Assembly: GCA_003116995.1 (NCBI GenBank)
Contig: BDSL01000023.1
Coordinates: forward strand, 310,001 to 374,000
Direction of reading: 5' to 3'
Origin: Yamagishiella unicocca
Lineage: Eukaryota > Chlorophyta > Chlorophyceae > Chlamydomonadales > Volvocaceae
DNA length: 64,000 bases
How positions within the stretch are numbered: the first letter of the stretch is position 1; each line of letters opens with the position of its first letter. This document shows, one piece after another, positions 31,786 to 43,700 of the stretch. Below the pieces are notes generated by a model. The model had not been told where the DNA came from, ran no database searches, and saw nothing but the letters and a program-made list of their open reading frames with translations. Position numbers and translations under genes: made by a program.

Positions 31786-34700
31786 ATGGCACAGAGTCAT
31801 GCAAAGCGCGCGAGGCTAGACACCGGCAATGGCCGAGAACCTGTGCAAAACGATTACCATATGGAAGCCCACGGGGACGCAAGCATAGGCGACCTATGTA
31901 CTCGGCCACTAGTCGTCATGGTCCTCGACGTGGACGAGTGCTCCTCCGGCAGCTTTCACATATGGGGACGAACGTCCGACGGTGCCAGTGCGTTAGTACA
32001 GGTGCGCGGCGAAGTTTACGGACGCCTTCTTCCACCAAGCCGACCCTTGGGACGGTGCCTCGAAAGCACTTGCCACCTTCGTAGCTGTGTCCGCCGGTGT
32101 GGCTTAGGTGCAGGGCAGGCATGTATAACCCCAATCGTAGGGCCATGATTTCTCCCTGACAGTCAACCCTTAGCCCGGGCCCGGGTCCGGCCCCGGGATT
32201 GGAGTGGTGAGCCGAGAGAGCCGAGCTGTCCTCACCCCACACCCTCCACCCACGTGGCCCCTGCACCAGGCTCCCTAGGTCTCCGCCCCCCTCACTTCTG
32301 CCGCCTCCGCCGCCGGCACAGAGCCCCCCGCGCCCCCACTGCCCAGCTGCGCCTGACCTCACCTACGACAGCTGCGCCGGGTCCAAACCCCTCCTGGCCC
32401 CCCCGAACCGCCACAGGTGCACGACTACTGCCCATACCTGTACGTCCCAGCGCCACTGCGGTTGGAGGGGGCCAGCGGCGGGGCCAGCGGCGGGGCCAGC
32501 GGCGGGGCCAGCGGGGGCCCGGGGGTGCAGGTCGCTGCTGAGTGGTCGCTCCGGGAGCTGCAGGGCCTCCGGGCGCACTGGAACAGCAGGTGGTGGGGCC
32601 CGGGGGGGGCCGAGTGGGGCGGGGGGGCAGCGAGAAGACCCGGTGGCCAGGGGGGCTGCACCGAGTGGGGCTGGGGAGTGGTGGGGCGTGTGGAAGGAAG
32701 TGGGTGTATGGGCCGGTCGGGATGGGTAGCCGTGGGGGCGGCACGGCGCGAGCCTAGCTGGAGTGTGCCTAGGCGATGGGGTGAAGGGGACCTAAAACTA
32801 AATCCGCGAATCCACGGCCGACCAACCAAGGGCGATGACAATGGAGGTCCCAGAAGAGATGGTTGGCGAGTAGACGGAAGTGCTGGGGAATCTTAAGAAA
32901 ACGGTGACGTGGAAGACAAATTGACGCTATGAAGCCGACTAAGTTGTGAACTAAGGGAAGGTGGCTGGAGGAGAAGCTGGTCATAACGAAGCGAACGCGG
33001 GCCGTAAAAACGTAAAGCCAACGGCTGTGACGATGTTTCAAGCGGAGAGCAGCCAGGTACGGTATCCACAGCCCGTGAATGCGAACAAAAAGAGCAGCGT
33101 GCCCTGCAAGGGCACAAGGGAACTCGCCCGTTACATGTTAAGAAGAACCGTCACCCCCTGCCTGCCTCACCTCCTCCCGCAACTAGTGACTCCTCTCCGA
33201 CTCACCTGCTTCCTCTACTCTCCCCCCTGTAACCGGTCTTTTTTACCCCCCCCTGCAGGCTGCCCCCGGAGTGCCGCATCCTCTCCATCACGCCCCTCAC
33301 CACCCGCCCCATCATGTACTTCCGCCCCGCCGCCCCCGCGGGCTCGGCCTACCTTCGCCTCACGCTGCGACCTGGCGGCTCCTCCAAGCGTGCTGGGACT
33401 GCCTTGGGGGGCCTTATGGGCGGTCGCGAGGGGGCGCTGCTAGAGTCGCAGCTGGGCATGAGGTTCGCGGACAGGGCAGTGCACGAGGCGGAGGTGGGTG
33501 CCGCGGTGGTTGGGTTTGGCGTCAGCTGATGACTCCTTTCCCAACACCCCTGGGCACTGCTACTGTACCCCGCTCCAGCGTCCTGCTCCTGCCGTACTCC
33601 CGCCGTACTCATTCTCTCCGTACATACCCCTGCTTTCCCCCGTCCGGTCCTAGTCCACCGGCTTCCCTCACCCCCCGTCCGGAGGCAGTTTTTGCGGCCC
33701 GTCACCCCACCTCCAGCCGCCTGTGCGCGCGTCCAGGTGTCCGAAGGCTATGCACCAGCTACATTTCCCCAGTCGCGTTACCTTTCCTTTTATGTAAAAC
33801 ACCGTCCGGTCCTTTGCCTCGTATAACCAACAACGCGAAGAGAATCCATCGCCTCACGACGTTGCACATTTTTGTACGTTGCACATGTTGGTACGTTTGT
33901 TCGTACGTTTGCATATGTGGTACATATGGATTGATTATTGTCTACGCTGCCCCTCCGCCCCCTGCCGAGTCCGCCAGGTGAAGCTCCTGACGCGCTTCCT
34001 GTGCGACTCGGCTCTGTCTGGGGGAGCCTGGTTCTACCTGCCAGGGCCCACGACGACCGCAGCAGAAGGAACAGCCGCGGCAGGAGCTGCAGCAGCAGCA
34101 GCAGCAGCAAGGGGTGGGGGGGGTGGCGAGGGGCAGGAGGAGAGTCGGGGGGCTGCTGGCGGCTACGCGCCCGTGCCCCCCGCTGCCCGCATCTCCACAT
34201 GCGACATCGAGGTGCGGGGCGGTGTGTGTGGGTGCGAGGGGCGGGGGTGTGGTGAGAAGACCTGGGTACACGAGGGGGCCAGAAGCTAACCGCCGAGTAG
34301 TTATCGGACACGCGGTTGAGGGTGAGGGGGGTGAGGTTGGGGCCTGCAACACAGCGGTGGCACTCGAGGGTCTGTGCGCTCCAGGGGCGCGTTTCGGCAG
34401 GAAGGGGAGGGGCGCCACCCGTTGGATGGCCAGCTGCTGTGGCCCTGCGCTGCTGCCGGCTCCATTCCCCTCTTCGTCTTTCGCATCCTCACCCCAGTCC
34501 TCCAGCATGCATCTCGAAACGTCTTTTCCTAAACGGTTTTTTTCTCGCATCCACGGGTCTTCCTCGAAGCCCCTCCGCCGCCCGCACTGGCTGCGCCACC
34601 GCGCCCTCACCCTCCCCGCACACCCCCAGGTGGTGGCTCCATGGCGGGCGCTGCAGTCCCTCACTCCGGACGCGACGCAGCTGGCGGACCCCGACTGGTG

Positions 34701-37700
34701 CCCCGAGGTGGGTCGATGGGCAATCGGGGTAGGTGGTGCGAATTTAGGGGGATTGGTTGGGCGGCGGGACGGGTAGGTGGGGAGGGTGGGAAGCGCCCAT
34801 AGGTGCGGTGCGATGCGCCGCAGTGGGGCGCGCTGGAATATGACTGCCAACAAGTACGCGGACGTATGCTTTTCCACTTAAAGAAAGGGCTTTTAAGTCG
34901 TACGTGTCATCTTCTTTCGGCCGCAGCAGTACATTTTGCGCGAAGTTTGGCAATACCGGTACTTGTCGCCGATAGATGTCCGGGCGCTGCACGTGCTTCC
35001 GGCGCTTGCGCAATTCTAATGGTAGTGCCCATTTGCTGCGAGCCTCTGCGAGAAAGGTGCGTTGCTCCTTTCGCGACTTACGAAAACGTTTTAGGGCGCC
35101 GGGAATGTGCGCCAGGGAGCCAGATTGAGATATTGCAGCACCGCGTCGTACTCGGCGCAACAGTCGCATCAGTACCCGATTTCGGCGATTTGCTCATTGC
35201 ACAACTGCAGTTCGGACCTTCCGTGACGTACGACGGCACGGGATAACGGCACGGGATAACGGCACGGGATAACGGGGATAACGGCACGGGATAACGGGGA
35301 TAACGGCACGTGATAACGGCACGGGATAACGGGGATAACGGATAAGAAACGCGAAACGCACGTGCGCTGGCGCAGTACGATACAGACCTACGAGGCAGGC
35401 AATTTTCCTGGTGTCCAAACCGCTTGGATCCGGCTTTTCGGCAATTTATTGAGTTGACATACGATGTTACAGTGTTACTTCCTGCTGAGGTAGGCGTCGT
35501 TTGCCTCTCCTCTTGGGGCCCTCTTCTTGTCCTCCGGGCCAGGATATCCGGGCGGTAGGGCTTGAGGATACCGTAGCGTTTTATTAATAGCGCTTGCGTG
35601 GAAAACAGCAAGGTAACACTGGCAACTAGGAAGGTTTGGGAACACTACTACCAACCGAAATCTCGGAAGCAGCGCTGAAAGTAGCCAAGTCCAGCCGTGT
35701 CCAGCCGAGTCTGCAATGCGCCACCTGAGAATCTAGACGACGGGTTGCATGTATTGTCGTGGCCTCTGGTGTTGAGCCGTTGCCCGTAGTGGGCTCGGCG
35801 GGGCACGCCTGTCCTGACTTGGCAATTCTTCCTGCGGCTGCGGTCACGCTGCGGCTGACGATAGGCGCTCGCGCGTCACGATGCGTGGTACGCGGCACGT
35901 GTCACGTAAAACGCTGCGAGTTCTGATTCGCGTTCGCAGCCATGCTCTTCGGCAAGTTGGCATGCTCTTCTGGGATTTGGTATCTTATGACAGTTTAGGC
36001 GGTTGGTATCGTTTGCGACGGGCTGCCCTGCGCTGGCGAAACTCAGATCAACCATACGCACGCTTACGTAAATTGTAGTTTTAAAGCGCCTTTCAAATCG
36101 TGATGCCGCGGTGCTTTTTCATCCGGACGTCGCGGTGATCAATCCGCGTGCCCGTGGTGTCCGAGAAAACGTAGCGGACGGTGGGCAGCATACGCATTTT
36201 GCAATTCTTATATTCCGGAGGCATTGGATATCGCCCCACTGGTGCACACTCTAACTTGATTTATTCAGACATTGGCACACCACTGACCGACTGAGGGGAA
36301 CTTTCAGTGCGGCAGCAGCACCCTTTGTTGACGAACCGAAAGACCCATCGCTTTACATTGGGCCCAGGAGACTGCGACGAACGGCCTCGTTTCAGGACAA
36401 TGCAGAAAACGAGGCAGACGCACGACATCGGAAGTTCGGAACCCCGGACAAAGCAAGGGAGACACAGCATTCGCCAAAGGCAGCTCGAACTGCGCATCCG
36501 GGAATGCGTCGCCCGAAACAGACACCCGCCCATAAAAGCCGAAGTAGCGCAGTCGCCAATCGGCTCCCTAGCTACGCACGGTCGACAGCAAGCCGGACCG
36601 ACGCGGCATCCAGGACGAGCGGTTGCACGCGCACTGGCAGCTCCGAACCCGAATGGACAATGAGCAGGACGAGCTAGCAATGCCAAGCACATACACATGC
36701 ACAGGGCGTAAGGGGCGTAAGGGAAAGGGGACGCAGGGCGCACAGCTGACAACCCCACGCCAGGTATTCAGGGCACGGGGCCGGCTACCCACCGCTACCA
36801 GGCGCCCCCGGCACGTCCTGGGAGGGCCACACCGACACAGCACCCGGCCACAAACCGGCACCGAATGTCGTACAACTGCATCCTCTCCTGCAGATCGTAC
36901 GGCGTGTTGGAGGCTGCAGCAGCGGCGCCCCTGCCGGCGCTCCTGGCGGCGGCGGCGGCGGCGACGGCGGAGATGACGCGGGTGCCAGCACAAGCGGCCG
37001 TGGGGGTACGACACATGTGCAACGGTCAAGCTCGACCGACCAACCGGCGCTGCCGTCAGACCTGGCGGCTGCCGTACTCGCCGCAAGAGACGGATGCATC
37101 ACGCCGCTTACAGTCCTCACAATTGACGTACTGGCGGTGCCGTACGACACGACGAGCCGGACGCCAGTGACAGCCAAGGACGATCCGGTCGTGTGCATCG
37201 GCTGTGATGTACGAATGTACGGCACGGCGCCGGGGCCAGGGCCGGCCGACGCGTCTTCCGCGGAGGGGCCCAGCGGCGGACGCCGCAGCCGATGGTTGGT
37301 GGTCTTCATGGTGGCAGGTGCGAGAGGGCGAATGCTGGCGACTGGTAGTGTACGGGAATACGAGTGTACACTCGTACACTCGTACCAGCACACTCGTACT
37401 CTCGTACGTGTACGAGTGCACGAGTGTACAAATGTACAAGCGTACGGCAATCAACCGGCCTCGGGTAGCTTGTCCACAAGCGAGTTGGCAAGGGTTCCTC
37501 CCCTGCGGGCGAGCTCGTACCTACCGGGTTCCTCACATGCCCTATCGCCGCCCAATGACCGAGTGTGGAAGCGGTATTTCGCTGCCTTTCCCAACCCGCG
37601 GTAACAACCTGACACCGCTCCCTGCCGCGCCTTTCTCACACGCTCACCCCCGGCCCCCAGGCAGCAGCCTGACCCACGGGTCGCCGCTGCCCCCTGCGGC

Positions 37701-40700
37701 CCTCCAGGGCGCCGAGCTCCGCTGCTTTCCCACAGAGCAAGGCATGCTGCTGGTGCGGCCCCGGCGGCGGTGGTGGTGATGCCGTTTGGGGGGGGGGGGG
37801 ACGATTTTGAGGCGATGCGGGGTAGTGACGATTTCGAGGCAATGGGGTATGGGTGACGATTTTGAGGTGGTGGCGCCGGCGGCGGTGGTGGTGGGCTTTC
37901 CTAGCAGGGGAGTGCGCGTGTGTCTCCGGACTGCAGCGTTGGCGATGCAGGGGGGGGTGGTCCAGTCAGGGCGCAGGAACATTATCAGTCAGGGCGCAGG
38001 AACATTATCAGTCAGGGCGCAGGCAGGGGCGCCAAGGGAAGGGGGTGATGAGGCAGGCGCAGGCGTACGCGCCCTCACGTCCACCCCCCTGCCCTCCTGC
38101 CCGTCGCTTCCCCTACCCTCCCCTCTCTCCCCAACCGCCGACGAGTCAGTCTTTGCGGCAGTCAACCCAACTCCAGTAGCATGCGCGCGCGTCCAGGTGT
38201 CCGAAGACAATGCACCAGCTACGTGCACTTCCCGTCTCGAGTAACCGGTTCTTTTCTGTAACTCCCCTCCCCCTCGGTTACCCTTCCAGGCCTGGAAGGA
38301 GTGGTTCCTGGAAGTGGACACGGACATCGTTGCAACGTTCCAGGCGGGTTTGCGCGATGGCCGGGGGAAAGGGGGTCACGTGCCGTAGGGAGCCGGGATT
38401 GAGGGCGGAGGCAGGGGCGACAGTCGGGATCCGAGGGCCCTGGTCTTCCATAAGGCCATAAATCAGACACAGGAGATGGAGGGCCAACCAGCCCTGTATT
38501 CTCAATCGCCAGCCTTCGCGCCCTCGCGCCCTGGCGCCCTCGGCAAGGGAAGGCAAGCTCCCAGGCCCCACCTGCCGCCGCAAACACGCTTACCATACAG
38601 TACGTACCCGCGCAGGTTCGAGACACGCTGGGCGCGCTGCGCGATCGCTTCGAGCGGCTGCGGCTTGAGGGAGGGGGCCTCCTGGTTTCGCGCCTGGCAA
38701 GCGTGTCAAGGTTTGGTTCCGGATCTGGTTTCGGATCCAGTTCCGGATCCGCCGCGTCGCCGATGACCGTCAACAGCGTCGTGATGTACAGCGCCGCGTG
38801 GGTTCGGCGCCAGGGTCGCATGTCATCCAACAGCAACCAGGTGGGTGGTTTGTGGGAAGACCCGTGGATGCGAGACAAACCGTTTAGATAAGACGTTTTG
38901 AGATGCATGCTGGACAGGTGGGTGGTTGGTACGAGCGTCCCCTACGTACGACTGGTAATACATGCGAGCTAGTGGAAGTCCGTGAGTCAGTTGCTGAAGG
39001 GGATGCCACCTTCCTTCCTGGTTGTCTGCGAGTGGTTGCACGTCTTCTTCTTCACGCTTCGGCTTGCCGTGACGTAAGCTGACCTGACCTGACCTGACCT
39101 GACGTGACTAACCTCAGGCGCCCACACCGCCTGACTGCAGGAGACGTTCCGCGCGGAGATCCGCGGGCGGGTGGTGGTGGACTTGCTGCGGCAGGTGCGG
39201 GGGTGTGGGTGGGTGGGTCGTGAACAGGCTTAGCTGTAGTTAGGGTTTAGGGTTTGGATATGGGGGCTGGATGGGCCCTGGGCAGGAGAGGCGTGAAGGG
39301 CGGGGAGGGGCGGGCCTGGAGACCCTTTCGAATAGCCCGCCTGCCTCACCCGACGGGTCCGTCATGGCCTCCTCCGTTCTCCTTGCCTCCCCTCAGGTTC
39401 TGACGAGCCAGTCCCTGGCCACCTTCAGCCTGGTGGACTGCTGCCAGGTGGGGGAAGGCCAGGAGCGCGAGGGGAGCGACCCATGGGACGCTGCGCACTG
39501 AAGTGCGGGTTTGTTCGGCCGTGCCGAGCACGTCGGCAACAGGCTAGGCAGTTGTTTATGACGCTAGTTTGCGACCCCATTACGTGCTGCAGCGTCCGCG
39601 CAGCAACTGCCTGCTGCCGAATGTCCCCTTCGCTTGCCCTTCGCCCGTGGCCCCCCGTTCCATGCGGCCTTGGCGTACTGCACCAGGGGTCCGTACTTCG
39701 TACGGATGCGATACCGAATCCTCGAAGCGGCCCTCCCTTGACCTTGCAGTCGCTGCTGGGCAGCACTCTGGAGGTGCTGGGGCCCGTCCACCTGGCGAGG
39801 CTCTGGGCGGAGGCGCAGGGCCGCCAGTCGTTGCCGGCACCGCGACCCGCGTCCTCAGGCGCGCCGGCGGCGCCGCCGCCGTCGCCGCAGGCCGCACGGC
39901 TGCAGGCGGCCGCCGCCGCGGCGCGTATCACGTCGTACATTGTACGGCGAATTGACGTGATCGTACAGCTGATGTCGCGGCTGGCGACGCTGCCGGAGGC
40001 GTTCGAGATGGCCCGCGTGACGGGGCTGACGGTGCCGCAGGTGGGCCCCGTGCTTGTCGTACGGTACGGCGACAGCGGACGAGCTGCTGACAAAAGGAGG
40101 GGCGTGAGGAGCAGCGGGGTTTGCTATTAAGGTTGGCTAGTCGACATCCAAGGTCTCTTGGTGGTTCCAACTAGGGTTCGGAAACCACCCACGACGCGCC
40201 CACCTCTCCTCCCACCTGGGTCCCCAACCTCCCCCGATACCGATTTCCCTTGCAACCTCCCCCGAGACCCCCTCAGGTGATGTACAACGCCCAGATGATC
40301 CGCTCCTGGAGCCTACTGCACCGCAACGCGCACCGCCAAAAGTGAGTGAGGGGGGAGGCGGGGGGTTGGGGGGGCATAAACACCGTGAGGCGGCGGGGCG
40401 GAGGGGGGGTAGGGACGAAAGGCGCGGCTCGCGTCGGGTCGCTGCGGCCTGCACTGCAATGATGCACGGGCACTGAAATGCAGCCGCTGTAGCTCCCAAT
40501 TCTACGCGCTGCTGTTGCTGCTACTGCTGCTGCTAGCGCCGGGTACTCACTAGTGATGGCGACACCGACACACAGCCGCCGTAAACTTGGTGATTTTCAA
40601 GGCACCCGATACCCCTCTTGCTGGAGCTCGGGCTATCTGAACCGTCCCCCCCCTGGCCTCCCCCACACCCGTGTTCCCCTGCCAGCTACATAATCGGGGG

Positions 40701-43700
40701 ACGTCAGGAGGCGGGCAACCTGATCGAGAGCCCCTTCCTGCTGCACCCCATAGAGAACAAGACGGCGGGTGGGTGGGTTGACGGTTGGGTGGTTGATAGG
40801 TGGTTGGGTGGTTGGGGAAAAGCCCGGTCAGCCACCAAGTGCGCCCTCGCTCGTCCATAAAACCACGATGACTCACGCACAAGGCACCATCCATGCGTCC
40901 GTTGCGAGGGCTGCGAAAAAGGAGGCGAGGGGCTCCCGGCCTCCCCTCGCCCTCCCTCGCAAGATGCACCCCCCTTCCTCCGCCGCAATCTGATTGACAA
41001 CCTGACCACCACCATCACCTCTCGATGTGCGCACAGGTCCTTTTTGACACGACGCCACCCTCCCCCGTCCGCCTATGCACCCACTACATTTCCCCAGGCG
41101 CGTTACCGGTCCTTATATTGTAATCCCCCGTCCGCCTGCTGCCCCGTCCACCTCCCTCACAGGCTTGTACCGCACCCCTGTTGCCACCCTGGACTTCGCC
41201 TCCCTCTACCCCTCCCTCTATCGGGCTCACAACCTCTGCTACTCGACGCTCGTCCACCCGGATGACGTGGCGACGGTTGGACGAGAGCGGTGCGGCTTCA
41301 CGCCTACTGGTCACGCGTTTGTCAAGCCGGAGGTGGGGCGGGGGGAAGGGTGGCGCGCGGGGTTGGGGGGGAGAGGGGTAGGTATGCGTTCTGGCGGGGT
41401 GCTGGGGGGATTGGGGGAGCGTAGGTGGCTTGGGGAGCGGTGTGGTCGGCTCGGCCTAACCGCACAACGGCCAACAGCCCTGTGTTGCCGCTGTCGGTGG
41501 GTTTCCAGCGAACCACCTCAGGAAGCACGAGTACCGCAGTGCCATTCACGCAGTACTCTTTTGTTGCTACGCCAATGAATGGCGCCCGCCCGCCCACCCC
41601 TTCCTTCCCCCGACCCCCATCCCCCGACCCCGCCCCTTCCTCTCCGCCCTTCCGCCTGAAGACCCCGTCCGAAGCCTATGCACCAGCTACACTTCCCAGT
41701 TGAGTTGCCGGTTCTTTTCTAAAACCCAAAACCCTAAAACCCTAAAACCCAAAACCCAAAACCCTAAAACCCTAAACCCCCTCGGCCCCCCGCAGGTCCG
41801 CCCCGGCATCCTGCCCACCATCCTGGCCGCCCTCATGTCCGCACGAGCCGCCACCCGCGCCGCCCTCAAGGCATCCCAGGCCGCCCACCCCGACCCCGCC
41901 GCCGCCGCAGTGCTGGACTCCCGCCAGAAGGCGCTCAAGGTGACAGCCAACGCGCTGTACGGCTTCACGGGTGAGCCCGCTCGTCCGCCTGCCTCCGCCG
42001 TACAGATGGTCCACGCGCGTGCCGCGTGCATCCTCTGCGCCTCCCCCACCCTCCCTGGACCCTCCCTGCCGCTTGCCGCAGGCGCCGGTGCCTCTCCCCT
42101 GCAGTGCGTGCCCTTGGCTGACAGTTGCCTGGCGCTGGGCGCCGCCGCCTGCCGGTCGGCCATCGACACCATCAGCACGGCGCTGGCGGAGGGGCGAGCC
42201 GGGCCACTGGGCCCGGCGGCGGAGGGCGGACGGGTCATCTACGCCCAGACTGACAGCGTGTTTGTGCACTTCCCCAGGCGAGTGAGGGGTGGCGTGAAAA
42301 CCGTTGACACGAAAAAGACAGGCGAGGGGGGGAGGGGAAGCGGAGGCAGCCGCGCAGGGGGTTAGGATGGGAAGAAGCGCGCGCAGCGGGGGCGGGGGTG
42401 GAGAGGGCGCTCCAGGGGAAGGGCGCTCTGGTGCTCCAGGGGAAGGGCGCGTATGTTGTATAAAAGTAACAACAAACGACGGGGGCGAAGTTTTAGCCGT
42501 GATCATTAACATTACCGGCGCCCTGGGGTCTAGCGGGCGGGTCCCGGTTCCACACTTAGGGGCGGAGGGGTGCTGTAGAGTGGTGCTGCTGCATGCGTGT
42601 GGAGCCGCGCGGATGGGCACGCTCATCACTACTGTGTCCCCCCGCAACACAGCAGCTCCCTCGCCAACCGCGTCGTCCCTCCCTCCCCGTCTCCCACCTG
42701 TCGGCGCCAGGGCTACTCCCGAGGAGGCGGTGCGGCTGGGGAAGCAGGTAGGTGCGGGTTGCGGAGGCCGGTGGCGGGATGCCAATAGCGCGATGTCGTC
42801 AGTTGGGTGTGCAGCAGCACTGCTCGGGTGGCAAACAAGAACCCATCGACGTGGGCCGGCCTGGGGAAGGTCCCAAACCATACCGCCGCCGCCGCCGCCG
42901 CCCGGCCGCCATACCCTCGGACAAACACCTTACATCTTATTTGTCTTTCTATCGATTTTCCCGTCCCGATTGCTTGCTGCCCCGTTTTGTCCCAGTCCAG
43001 CCGAGCTGACCTGGCAAATGCCCTCGACGCCTGTTCCAAACCCCTGATCCAAAGCCCTGATCCATTCAAACCCCTGATCCAATCCCCCCAACCCTCAGGC
43101 CGCTGCGCTCGTGACGTCATCGCTGCCTTCCCCAATGGAGCTCAAGTACGAGAAGGTGCTGGCGCCCTTCCTGCTGCTGCAGGTCAACAGATATGCGGGC
43201 AGGGCCATGGAGGGGGAGGCGGACGCGGCAAGCCCCCAGACCCGTGGGTCGCTGCTGGTGAGTCCGGGGATAATGTGAAATCGGCGCGTTGGGAAATGTC
43301 TGCACGAGTGTGCGCGTCGGGGAAGCATTATTTGACGGCCCTGAGAGCTGCGTCTCAACCACAGGCAAGACGCAACAACCCCATAATTAGCGCTGCTGCC
43401 AATGCATGCCTCCCAACGTTCTGTGCACATGTCGTACTGTCGTACCGTGATAGGTCAAGGGTGTCCGCAGCATGTGGCGCCAGTCCGCGCCGCTGGTCAG
43501 CGAGGTGCTGCAGGTGGGGGACCTGGGCGGGTTGCGTGGTTGGTTGGGTGGTTGCGTGTTTGGGTGGTTGGGTGGTTGGGCGGTTGGGTGGATGGGGCGA
43601 TGGCTGCGTGTTGCACGTGCTCCTGGTTCGCAAGATCGCAACGCTCTACACCGACCTGCACCTTACTTATCGCAGCCAGCTGCACCCAGGCGCACTCGCC

